24,149 bases of DNA, taken from assembly GCF_000711695.1 (NCBI RefSeq), contig NW_013546853.1:1-24149 (forward strand), written 5' to 3'. How positions within the stretch are numbered: the first letter of the stretch is position 1; each line of letters begins with the position of its first letter. Source of the DNA: Tilletiaria anomala UBC 951 (lineage: Eukaryota; Basidiomycota; Exobasidiomycetes; Georgefischeriales; Tilletiariaceae). This document shows positions 9,133-20,600 of the stretch, one piece after another. A program made the position numbers and the translations under genes. The notes below the pieces were generated by a model. It was not told the DNA's origin and searched no databases. It saw only the letters and a program-made list of their open reading frames with translations.

Positions 9133-9576
9133 CTTAGCTCTCTTGCTGGCTTGTCCCAGGAGGATCTCCGTTTAATTATTTGCAAGAAACTCTCTGTCAG
9201 TGACGATAAGGCATTGAAGCTGGCCTACCTGGGAAGTTCTCCACGTCTCCAATGCACCATTCTAAATTGGTCCTGAGGTTGAAGCGGCGCGATGGGCTCC
9301 ACTGGCGCGTTGCAAGTGAGCATGGAACGCAAACAACACGGCGAGATGGCATCGGGGTGAGCAACCCTAACAAATTGTGCATGTAGGTTACATAAGCGAA
9401 TTTTGAATGGATTCGCAGAAACCCGAAGGCGTTTAGGGCAACGTCGTTCATGTTCCAAGATCGGCCTCGATCGCATTCTTTGTGAGGCATTTAGAGCATC
9501 GGACGCATCAGGTTCTCTTCTGACAGACAATTGTAGATACAACGAGTATTACAAGTTGGCTGAGGAGACCCCAATC
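9133..9576. promoter_or_regulatory. Shared promoter zone between SPC1 and ECD/SGT1
   Basis: 444 bases lie between outward-facing start codons. The ECD reading frame stays open upstream to about 9403 but contains no ATG before 9577. The upstream part is therefore read here as 5' UTR and promoter rather than coding. Confidence 0.5.
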
Positions 9577-12500
9577 ATGCTTGTCAGCAAGCTGGACACC
9601 GAGCGCCAGGAGGCGTTCCGAGCATCTATTTTTCTTTCGCTCGATGACGGTGAGCGCAACAGCCGTACCGACGGTGGCGAAAGCTCACCGTTCGATACAC
9701 TGCTGGCTCAACAGAGGCTACAATCCGTAGCTGCGGCTATAAACACGTTCATAGAGGCATGCTGCATGGATCCGCCACCAGATGGAGCCGGTGGTTACAT
9801 ATGGAACCGTGATGTGCTGCGCGTTCGAGCGTCTTACCCCGATCGCGCCAAGCGCCCTCGTGCGACCGAAGGAGTGCAACTGGAGCAATGGGGACAGCTG
9901 TCCATCTATCAGCGCACTGGTGGTGCGCTCGAGGATGTCCAACTTTCTACATTCATCATGCGTCAACTTACGCTGCGCCTCGCGTCACTTCAGTTGGCAA
10001 TCAGCGTTTCGGATGAAGACGGTCAATTCCTTTTGATCGATGCTGCAGACCATCTGGACGACTGGATTACCCCGGAGAATGCTGAAGGACGCGTTTGGAT
10101 TTACGAGGGACGTTTGCACATTATCACCCCTTCTGCAGAAAAGGTGGCGCGAGATGAATACGGGTACGGTGACGATGGCATGATTTCGAAAGGCAAAAGC
10201 AAGACGGGAGAATCGGGCGCAAAAGGCGATGCAGGACCAGAAGAAGAAACTCAGCGGGTCCTTCCTTTGGCTCTTGGCCAAGCAATTGTGCGAAATCCAT
10301 CCATTCCGACACTTGCATCGTCACTTGTCGAATCCACCGCTTTTGAAGCTCTCGCAGACTTTCCTACCTCCGCGTACGATCAAGTCCACATGACTCTGGC
10401 ATGCTTGCCCGAAAGCGCCGCGCGCGTACTCCAACATGATCCACAGCTCATCGCCCTAGCAGCTGAGGCGCTGCTCACCAGAGACACATTAAGCGCAAGG
10501 GCGGCAGGCAAGATGGAGCAATTTCTCGGCGGCGCAACACCTTTCATACCTCCAAACCTTGGTGCCGCAACTTCAGCGCACACCCCTGGCGTGCCATCTT
10601 GTCGGATCGTGCTCACACGAATCCAAATGACAAAGCGCATCTACTCAGCGCTCACTACAGAGAACTATCTTCCGCCCAAAGTATTCGGTCGCAGCTGGCA
10701 GACGATTGTTGAGGAATATCAAGCCAGGCTTTTCTCACAAAATGCCGGCAAGGCAGAGGGGACCCTTGCCACGGATCCAGGCCTGGACCTGGGCCGGTGG
10801 CTCGATCTGGGTACAAAGATCGCCTGTGGTATGGAGATGCTATATGCTGAAAGCAGGTCAAAAAGCACAGCCAAACGCGCGTATCCTCGAAGGAACGACG
10901 GCGAGGACATTCAAATAAATCTGGACGTGTCACTTGAAGCATCAGCCCCATCTCCTTGCATGGAAGCCCCAGCGCGTGATGCATACTCAAAGTTTGTGTC
11001 ATCACTCCGAAAAATTGGCTACTTTAACAATGAGCTCGAAGGGAGTGCGCGATGGAGGCAGCTAGAGCACGTAGCACTTCAAGAATGGTCCCGACAGCTC
11101 CAGGGCAGCGTAGCTACCAAGGAGTACGAAGAGCTCGATCATGACGGCGAGAACACGCTGGCAGGTATCGCGCAGCGCATGGACAAAGTGCTAGCGGACT
11201 CTAGGGCGGTGACTTTGATCGATCTTTCCAGCGAGCCCCATGCAAAGCTGGTGGCACTCGAGGATGACATCGCTTGGCTGTATCTGCAGTCACATCAGGA
11301 CGATGGGGAGGGCTCGGTCCAGGCCGAAGACTTGGACCAAGACGAGGCAGAACGCTATGCAGCCAAGCAGCTCGCGGCTTTCAGTGTCAAGATGGAAGAG
11401 TTTTTGGACCGCAAAGGCGACCATCGCGGTGCGCGATTCTCAGATGAGGATTTTGCTGATGGGGATAGCGACGAGGACAGCAACGAAGATTTAGAGTTTT
11501 CAGACGAGGGGAGCAGCTCCAATGGAAAAGACATAGACATGCAGAAAGTCGAAAGGCAGGCTGCCCGTGCTGACGAGGAGGCTCGCGCCGAGGCGAGATT
11601 GCGGCTTCAAGCAATGTCCAGTGAGCAGAGGACGGAGGCCATGGAAAGTCTCGTCAAAGGGATTGAAGCCGGGTCATGGGGGGCGTTAAAAGGCGGATCT
11701 CAGCCAGCGGATGCGTCACGAGCGCCGCAGGCAGAAATGGCCATCACTGATGGAGATACTGGCGAGTCATACACTACAGGGTCGATCAAGCCTCTTTCAG
11801 CGGAGGAGATGGCAGCACTTTTCCCGATAAATGGCCACGCCAGGCCGATCTCAGAGTATCCATCACAGCCCCGGCTCGAACCTCACGTTAGCCAGTCTCA
11901 AGACGTTACAAACACGACTGCGGAACCATCTCCCCCAAAGGGACAAGAAGTCCGTGATAAAGTCAACGGCCTGCGCTCATTATTGCGTCAAGCGCAGCAC
12001 TTTGAAGGGGATTCAGACTCGGAGGAAAGCATGCTGGATGCAGAGGATGCAGGAGACTCGAAGGCGGATCGATTGAACAGGGCCAAATGGCTCGACGTAG
12101 GTTCAGAAGATGAGCTGCCAGATAGCGATAAGGTCGACGAAGAAGTCGAAATGGAGGGCGAGATGGACGACTTCATTAAGTTTGCCACAGAGGCTCTGGG
12201 GCTCAGCAAGGCACAGTATGACCGCATTATCAGCGAGCGCGAAGCTAGAGGTGGTGAGTGAATACGTGACGTGGACATTTGAACAGTATGCCGATTTCAT
12301 TATCATCCAGCAGCTTTTGTCCCTTCTTCAAGTGCAACATCTGCATCCCCAATTGAGCATGCTTTACCACCGGCCGGGAGCGCCAAAGGGAAGGACAAGA
12401 TCTCTGCGAGTGAGCGTCAAGGCCGGCCTCTCAAAACATTCGAGGAGGTCATGGATGCAATGGATGCCGAATTGGGTCATGCAAAGACCTCTGGTAGCCA

Positions 12501-12858
12501 ATCAAGCACCGCTCCGTCTACCCAATCTACAGTTACAAAACATACTAAGCGTCACCAACCCGAGGTGGCATCACGGCGAGGCGTGACATCCGCTCCACCG
12601 CCGAACTTGTACGACGGTGATGAGACCGATAGTGATGACGAACTGAGTGCGCAAGACCAGGAACTGATCCAGAAGCTCACCAGCTCTAGAGCCGATTTTT
12701 CTGGGCTCGCGCCTGGAGCCGATGAGCCCATGTTGCAGATCAACATGATCCAGAATTTTCTTGAAAGTTACAAGGCTCAGGGTGGTACCGCCGGTCCAGT
12801 GTCCAACCTGGCTGGTCGAATGGGGATCAGTCCACTGCCGTTAGATGCGGAGCATTGA
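9577..12858 (+). CDS. ECD: Ecdysoneless/SGT1-family protein (ECD homologue)
   Basis: A member of the SGT1/ecdysoneless family, unrelated to the Skp1-associated SGT1. In animals ECD works with the R2TP chaperone and splicing factor PRPF8. The fungal role is less clear and is inferred. Exons are 9577-12253 and 12311-12858 (57-base intron), giving 1074 residues, well above human ECD (about 640). The conserved core is in the N-terminal third: SVSDEDGQFLLIDAADHLDD and the following PENAEGRVWIYEGRLHII (about 144-183), matching the family's EDNDGEFLLIEAAD-W-PENS-NRV block. A family-like helix with IQMTKRIYSAL lies near 350. An Asp/Glu/Ser-rich stretch runs from about 622 to 650, a second acidic patch lies around 815-830, and DDFIKFATEALGLS lies at about 865. 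The C-terminal end has QINMIQNFLESYKAQGG. The start is the first ATG in frame, with A at -3. The intron ends in a tandem CAGCAG acceptor. The gene is convergent with the ankyrin-DIL gene, with 94 bases between stops. Confidence 0.85.
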
Positions 12859-12952
12859 TTTGCCATTGTAACGCTAGGATGAATGCATGCAGTGCAATGT
12901 GACATGATCGTGCAATCCATTCTGATTCTCTGGATAAGGCTGTAATGGCCTC

Positions 12953-15900
12953 TTAAGCCGAATGCATCCAGGTACTGACAGGCGTGAATGCCATATCGTG
13001 TCCGTCGAGACCGTCGGCAATACTATCAACAACTTTGCTCTTGTCCGGAACAACCAGTCGCAGTGGCTTGGCAGAGAAGTGCGACACTTTACGTGCATGC
13101 GACTTGATGGTGCCAGCATGCCGTAGTCCGCCGTCCGCGTTGCCAATGACCACGTCATCTGAGGACGGCTCGCTGTCGTCACCGCTTTCTCCGATAACGA
13201 CATCGCGTTCGGTCTGCGTTGAATCGCTCACAGGCCGTGTGGGCAATTGATCGCCGTTAGCAAACGTTATCGAGGGCGAATCCCAAAACGCACTTGAAGG
13301 AGGTCGATGCTCGAGTGTCACTCGTCGGTGAGCGCGGGAAAGGTGATCGATCTGTTCAAGGAGTCCTTCCGGGAGCAAGGGCACCGGCCTCCATGAGGCG
13401 CCAGCGCCAAAGCCATGCCCCGTAGGGTACAGGCTCTGCCGACTACTAGCGCTGGACCTAGTGTTCGAAGAAGACGCTACACTCTCGGTGTCCTCTTCTC
13501 TGCGACGCCCGCTAGATTGAGACCCATCCATGCCTGGTATTCGAGGACTGGTAGGAAGTGACGACCGCAGCGAGGCCGGATTGAAGCGTGAACTCAGAGC
13601 ATGCAGGCTTTTCAAGCTCGGAGTGCCAGTTCCGTTGAAGTGGCCCCGTCCAAAGTTGAAAGCATCGCCAGGGCTGACCGTGAGTGCCTCACTTCCTGTA
13701 GGAAGCGCGAAAGGGAGCATTTCCCGGCTGTTCAGTGCCTCACCAGCGGTGGAATCGCTATCCCGGACACGCTCAGAGAGAGCAACTACCTCTCCATTGG
13801 GTCCTGGTCGACCGAGAGGTGTCCACGATGGCATGTAGTCTGCCATGCTGTTGCCGGGCTCAAAGAGAGCGTCGATGGACATTTGTGCATGTCGCGCAGC
13901 CCGCTCCTCGTCTGTCATTTCGGTATCTTCAGCGCTCCTTAGCGTCAGGTCTGCCAACTCGGCATCGTTGGTACCAGCCATGTCCACATCGGGGTCGCCG
14001 CGTGGGTTCTGTTGTGTAGCCGTCCCAGACCGGAAATGTCCACTGCCATGGCTTTGCCTTTCGCCCCGCTGCCACCGTTGATATGCAGTAGTTAGCGAGC
14101 GCATCCAGTCTTCGTGCAGCTGCAACAAGTACTGCGAGCACTCCTCGCTCATGCGTGTCTCGTTGACTTCATACCGATAATCTCGCACCGTTCGGCGGAG
14201 CTGCAGAGGGTTAAGAGCCCGCAAATTCTGCATAGTAGTAATGAGCGCATCGAAATCGAGAAGTGCACTCTGACACTGCAACCAGGAGACCAGCTGGGAT
14301 AGCGGCGCGAGGTGTTGATGAACAATGGCGAGAGGCAGCGCATTGTTGCGGGCCCAATCTTCCAGGGCACTGACGTTGAGGCGGATCTGCATCGCCTTTG
14401 AACGGCACAGATACTTTTTGTTTGCGAGGATACGATTGAAAAGCTCGCAGCCAACCCAAAAAATGATTTGGGAGAGCACCTGGACGATGATGGCGGGATT
14501 GATTTCGTAAAGCTGCATGACTTGGAGCGTGGATGTCAATAGTGAGGTGACTGTTCTGGGCGAAGGATATGCAAGAAGATCATCGGCAGTTGCATTGTAC
14601 GACGCCTCTCGAACGCTCAATAGATTCAGCTCAGAGGGAGCCCTCTTGCTAGGAGATGATGAAGCTGCCTTTTGCTGCGAGATGGAAAGCCCGTTTGTAG
14701 CCGGTGTAGTTGGCCCTCTAGGACTGTTGCTGCCGCTGAAAATCTGGCTGAGAGGTCGTCGCTGGGGACTGGATGACCCCATGTTTTTGACACTTCCAGC
14801 AAGGTTCTTCATAAAGTTCCAGTCCCCTTCAAAACGCGCTTCTGACGTCCCTGGCAAGGACTCGTATTCCAGCATGGCGGTATCGAGGACGTTGTCTATC
14901 CTTCGTTCAGCATCACGAATGATGAAGACATAGATCTCGTTAATGAGGTCGGTCAAAAGCCCCTGGTACTCCTCTGCCATTTCAGAGCTGCTCAATGTCG
15001 CATCGACAAGAAAGTAATGGAGCAGAAGAGTCGTGTTGGACATCCAGAATACCAGCCAGACCATGTCCATTTGATGTTCCTAGATGAAGAGGTTGTTCGT
15101 CAATGTCGGTGCAAGCGCGCAGTGAGCTGGCGTTCGACTTACATAGATGGAGTCCTCAATCTGGTTGATCGCTGTCTTCATGAGCTCGTCTAGAAGACCG
15201 GGACCTTCAAATGCACAGGCGTACCTTGCGCAGAGGAAGAGCACATTGGCTGGCATTGCTCTTGCGGTCCAGGGTGCTCTGACTGGCCGGGCATTCTTCA
15301 CGAGGAGATCCTTCAAAAGTGGGAGATCTGCAGATGCAAAGACAAGCATCTGATCGTGTCTGACCTTTTCGAAGTCAAACTCTTCCAAAAGGGGATCAGC
15401 CCCCACTTCAATTGCTCCACATCCGGAGGCAAGAGCGGATTGCACAAGCCTGGCCTTGGCTGCTGGTCGATGTGCCTTGCGCAGACGCCGTGGCTGCTGA
15501 CTGCGGCCGGGCGCACTCGATAGAGGAGCCATAGGCGGCGTTGGAGGCGGATTACCCACAAGAGACTCAAAGTCGACGGAAAGCATGGTGGCGATATCCA
15601 GGAGTGCCCGTTTACGCCCCTCTGCCAGCTCACGAGCTCGCAACTCCTGCTCTGCGAGTTGGACGCGTTCCGATCGATCCAGCAAGCGTCGTGTACCTGC
15701 GGAGGCCAAACTTGTCGTCCGTCGGTGCGATGATGGCTGATCAGACTCCGAGTCACAGTCTCGCAACCCTGCCAGTCTGATGTGGGCTGATGTCCCTGAT
15801 TCCGCCTCTGAAGACGAGACTGCTGACATGGGTGAAATGGGCCTCTCGTCTGTGGCTTGGCTGGAGCCAAGGAGACTTCCTGCTGCTAGCGTTCGGGCAG

Positions 15901-16939
15901 GGGTGGGAGCATTGCTTCCAACACTGCTCTTAGTGAGACCTTCACTATTGTTGATCCGCAAGCCATGCAGTCCCTCCACCTCTACATTGCATTCCAGCAT
16001 CGACCTTCGTTTCTCCTTTGCTGCAGCCTTCTGATGTTCTAGAATCATGTCCGCAATCACTTCACGATCTGAGTTGCGGTGAGCTGTAGCAGGTGAGCTC
16101 GAATGCTGTCGACTCGACGACGCCACTGTGTAAAAAGACGATGCGAATCGATCTGCGGTGCTCATAGCATTATTGTCGATAGACAGCTGTTCTGATGCCA
16201 CAGAAAGGATAAAATCTTCGCAAGACGTGCCTTTGTGACTACGCGCTTCGGGGTCGGCTCCCCGGGAAAGGAGAAACGCGACGAGGGGAACATTCGAGCT
16301 GTTTGCTGCCCACATGAGCGGCGTCCACCCACCTAGATGAACATGAGAGACAGGCCTCAGCTACGATCCCCACGAAGTACCTTGAGAAGACTCACATGCG
16401 TCTCTTTCATTGACGTCGGCGCCTTCTCGGATCAGTAAGCGCACAGCTTCCAGATTGCCAGAGCTGGACGCCAACACAACGGGGCCCACGCCATCGTCAT
16501 CGCGAATCTTGGAGAAGTCGACACATGGAGAGCGTTCTGCCTCCGATGGATGCGTCCCAGGAGAATTTTTCGCTGCAAGTTTCGCAACAGTGGTCGGCAG
16601 AAATGTCCATGCTGGGGACCCAGGCTGTACAATCCATGTCAGCACATCCGTGTCACCCATTCCGGCGGCTCGGAGTAATGCTTTGGATAAACGCGCACGC
16701 TTTTCATCGTGTGACATTTCATCGTCCGGAAGGGCAGCCAGGGATAATAAAAAGTCGACCGAAGGACACAGGTCGAGAATCGGATCCCGAATCTGCAGTT
16801 TCTTCAAGGTGGCAGATAAGGTGGTCGAGGATGTCACTTCGGCCAGCTGAGCAGACAGCTCGACAGCTGTCGCTACGGGGTCGACTGTGAGATCGGTTGG
16901 CAGGTCCATATTGAGAGACCATGTAGACTTCCTCGGCAT
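12953..16939 (-). CDS. Ankyrin-repeat and dilute (DIL) domain protein
   Basis: The DIL domain is best known as the cargo-binding tail of class V myosins. This protein has ankyrin repeats instead of a motor. Such proteins occur in fungi and their role is poorly known; a scaffold in vesicle or polarity work is an inference. Exons on the minus strand are 16396-16939, 15143-16332 and 12953-15079 (two introns of 63 bases), giving 1286 residues. Two ankyrin units lie at about 146-215 (GPVVLASSSGNLEAVRLLI then GWTPLMWAANSSNVPLVAFL). The first intron splits them. A Ser-rich linker follows to about 500. The DIL region begins near 500 with FLCARYACAF, continues with WLVFWMSNTTLLLHYFL just after the second splice (about 585-605), and resumes after an 80-residue Ser-rich insert with VLSQIIFWVGCELFNRILAN (about 779-798) and IRLNVSALEDWARNN. 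The C-terminal third is disordered. The first Met has poor context (C at -3). The Met at 16909, 10 residues later, has A at -3 and G at +4 and may be the real start. Confidence 0.86.
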
Positions 16940-17619
16940 GTGCTGATGCTGGATACTTCCTGGACCGGGATTGCAAGAGCTCTTCCCGAAAAGAAGCCTG
17001 AGCAGGAACTGCGCTGGGCTCGTGCACAAATTGCAATCACGCTCTGTGTGTCGCTCTGCTCGCTGTATGCTGGCGGTCCTGTCCGGGCGCCGCCATAACC
17101 GCCTGGTCCGCTTGCAGCACCTGTACCTGTGCTGGACTTGATCCCGGATGTAATGGGGGTATTGCAAATCCGTTGGGCCTGACCTCGACTGGGGTGTACT
17201 TTGTGTTGTTTGGATTAGTCGCAACTTTGATTAGCGTGATAGGCGATGTGGGTCATTTGAGAGAATTTTGGCGCGTCGTCGTCATCCTGGCCGCGTCTCT
17301 CTCAGCAGCAACAACACAACGACCCTCGTACCATACACAACTCATATTAATCTCGGCATGTTGATCAGCGCAGCGAGTCTTAGCTCTAGCTGGTGACCTC
17401 GTTGAGATTGCGTGTGAGGGGCAATCAGCACTCTGGCCCGTTCGGAAGTAGCATCGAAGTGATGTGCCTCCTTCAGGCTTGGCCCTTGGAAGAGATGGGC
17501 CGGATATCTTTCGCGTAACCACGCTTCGAGCTACTGAAACGCCTTGCAGCAGTCCAACCCCCCAAGCGTCGCCCCTTCCATTCTGCCTTTCGGTTCCAAA
17601 GTCAGAGACAATCTACGCC
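16940..17619. promoter_or_regulatory. Shared promoter zone between ankyrin-DIL gene and ATG26
   Basis: 680 bases lie between outward-facing start codons. The frames of both genes remain open some way into this zone, but without ATG codons in frame, so it is read as 5' UTRs and promoter. A short upstream coding exon for either gene cannot be excluded. No tRNA or repeat was seen. Confidence 0.5.
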
Positions 17620-20600
17620 ATGATGTCTTCAACGCCTGCCCTCGCGACGAACTCGCGAGGAGAGGCTGGAAAATGTGCGCTGTCGCAATCTCTAGGCCAC
17701 TTGCAGGGCGCCTCATCATCTTGTTCGACTCAGCCAAACATTACGGAAATATCGTCTGACAGCAACTCTCAGTGCATGGATCCTCCACAAGAACTCGAGC
17801 TTGATGGAAAGGTGCATCGGCGTTGCGTAGTGTCTGCTCTCGGGTATCTCCCGCGCGAGGACGTGGACCCTAGGTCCCACGAGCTTCCACATATCATTTA
17901 TCTTGGTGAGAAACATGCCGCTGCACCTACTGGACGCAGCAATCTGGGCCATTCCAATCCCCCTTCCAATTCTCCACTTCGGTCTCGTCTTCTGGGTATT
18001 GCCCCCTCTGCGATCTCTTCGGGGGAACCTGACCCGATGTTTTCCCCATCGACGTCGTCCCCGGCAGGCTCTGATGTCTTGCCAGCCGACTCCGCAACCT
18101 CATCGGCTTTGCCTGTGCACGCCAACCTGCCGAGGTCGCGATCGCGCGATTCTGGTCATCCACGTCCTTCTGCCACCAGGCGTTTCTCTCTTCCTGTGGC
18201 TAACGCGTCATTCTCAAGCGGCAAGACCCATGAAACGATATCGAGTCAAAGTCAATTGAACAGCCGAACTGCCAGCTATCGAAATGATCGGCCTAACTTC
18301 GCCGGCTCCTCGCAGGGTGCGCGACCGTCTTCACTACAGGCTCAATCTCCGGCATCGGAAGACGTTCCTGATTACTTCCCCCACTCTTCCACTTTGGAAG
18401 ATTCTTTTTCGGACGATGAAGAGCGAAACGAGTGGAGCACAGAAGGGGCGGCCGCAATGGGGCAAACGCAGACGCTCATGCAGATGCTCAGCATGGTTGG
18501 CACATCTCTCATGGAGGCAGAAAGGGATGGACTGTTGGAAAGCTCGGTCGAAGACGAGGGGGATGATCCGTTCCTGCTCGCCAAGCTTTTCTCTCCGCAC
18601 CTGCACGGCGCAGACGATGGGGGAGCAGCAAATGCCCTAAGCGGAGACAGATATTTGGCAAGAGCTGAGAAACCTCCGCTCAGGTCGGTCATGTCCAAGA
18701 CAATCAGTTCTCTCCTTTTAGCAGACATTCCTCCGGACGATCAATGTGCGTGTTGCTTGAGCCCAATGCTCTGGCCAGTAAGATACATATTGACTCGTTG
18801 CTTGCATTGTCCTTCCCTTTTACCCCAGCAGCAACACCGATTGGTGGCTCTACACCCCTTTACTCCTCAATGGCTACGATACCCCAAGCTGCCCGGCAGC
18901 ACCTCGTAGCAGGGCAACAGTCGTCTCTGGCACATACCCAACAGCCTTCAGATGCTCCGAAGGAGATTGCATCTTCCGCTTCCTCTTCAATGGCGTCATC
19001 CCTCGCCTCTTTGCGTTCCATTGGCGGCGAGGACGACAACTTACTGGGCGCGTCCATGCACGCCATTTCGAGCGCATTCATTGTACACCAGGAAAGCTCA
19101 GACCAGCCAGTTGCGCCTGCTCCCAGCAAGCAAAAGGAAGGAATCGAGACGCAGGGTGAAGGGGGGTCGATTCCAGTGCAATCTCTTTCTACATCGCAGC
19201 TCTTGCGCACTCACCGCTCTCACCGCGACCATTTGTCGACCAAAGTGCGCGAGCTATTCAATCTCTCTGAAGGCGAAACCGTTCAGAGCTGCCATCCCTG
19301 CTGGCTGTTCCGCACAATATTGCTGCGCGGTTACGTCTACTTTACGAACTCATACCTTTGCTTTTACGCCTACCTGCCGTCGAAAGGAAATCGCGCGACC
19401 CGGGCCGGGCCACTAATGAAACGAACGCGTCGCACAATGCGCTTCAGCAAACACTGGGCAGTTCTAAGGGGCAATGCATTGAGCTGGTACGAGTCGAACA
19501 AGGACCCCTACTTTCCGCAAGGGCACATCGATCTGCGGACCGTTCAGGATGTCTCTTCTGTTGCGGGTGACGGAAAAGGCAAAGAATCTCAATTCACAGT
19601 TGAGACGCCGGAGAGAACATTTCTCTTTTCTGCGCCGTCAAATGACAGCCGAGACGTATGGGTGCAGGCGATCCTCAAGGCCGTATTTCGGGCCCGCAAC
19701 GATGGGGACAGCGTACGCATCGGCATTCCTTTCGAGACGATCCTGGATGTCGAGGAGTCGTCTAGCTCTTCGCTCGATTCTTCCAGTGTGGGCACCCCAG
19801 CCGCTGAACCTGCCAAAGGTCGTCAGGGAAGGCAAGGTGATCCTCTTGCAGGTGGAATGGGTGACATGGTCGCTATCAAAGTGGTCGAAGGTGGCACCGA
19901 CTTTGCCCTTGATGAATTCCATTTCCTGAACTTTGGCCCACGGCGCGATTGTTTTCTGTCTGATCTCAAACGCGTCGTCGCCGAGATGGCTGGTCGGCAG
20001 ATGGCAAGGAGAGTTGCAGATGTCAGTGTCCACAGTCAATCAGTCAACAAGATGTCGAGTGAGCATGGCGATGCCCTTTCTACTACCGTGACTCGTCGTC
20101 AGATTGATCCGGGATACCCTCCATCGTCGAGCGCGGATACGATACTACCGATAATCCCTCTCTCTGAGCGGCGAGAGCGTGAAAGCAGTCGCCATCCAGT
20201 GCCCAGAGGGGGAATTCTGCAGGCAGTTCCAAGCTGGATCTCTCGAGGCTCCAGCGAAGCAAGCCGGTTACTCATGCAGGCTCCGGCTGCAGGCTCAAAA
20301 TTTGGCGCTGCAGTGCTTGGGAGCATCAGCGGTGCAGAGCGGCAAGCGCGCCGAGTCTCGGAGATTTGGAATGCATCTTCTGCGCAAGCGATTCGAGGCG
20401 TTCCATCCATGGCAGTAGGGTTGGCAAATGACGAGCAAGTTGACTCGCAGCCCATGGCACCGTCCACTCAGAGCAACGAAGAGCAGCTTTATCGAACGAC
20501 ATTTCCACTCGCTCGCGCCGACAGGCTGTTGATGACAGCCCAAAGCTCTCTATACCGCGTCCTTCCGACAAAGGGCCTGCTGTTCATATCTGATCGACAC

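Noticed and set aside
9403-9576. Longer N terminus of the ECD protein
   Set aside because: The frame is open but has only a TTG at its beginning and no ATG before 9577. The family N terminus is short, and the conserved core begins well after 9577.
16940-17224. N-terminal extension of the ankyrin-DIL protein
   Set aside because: The open frame upstream begins at TTG and contains no ATG before 16939.
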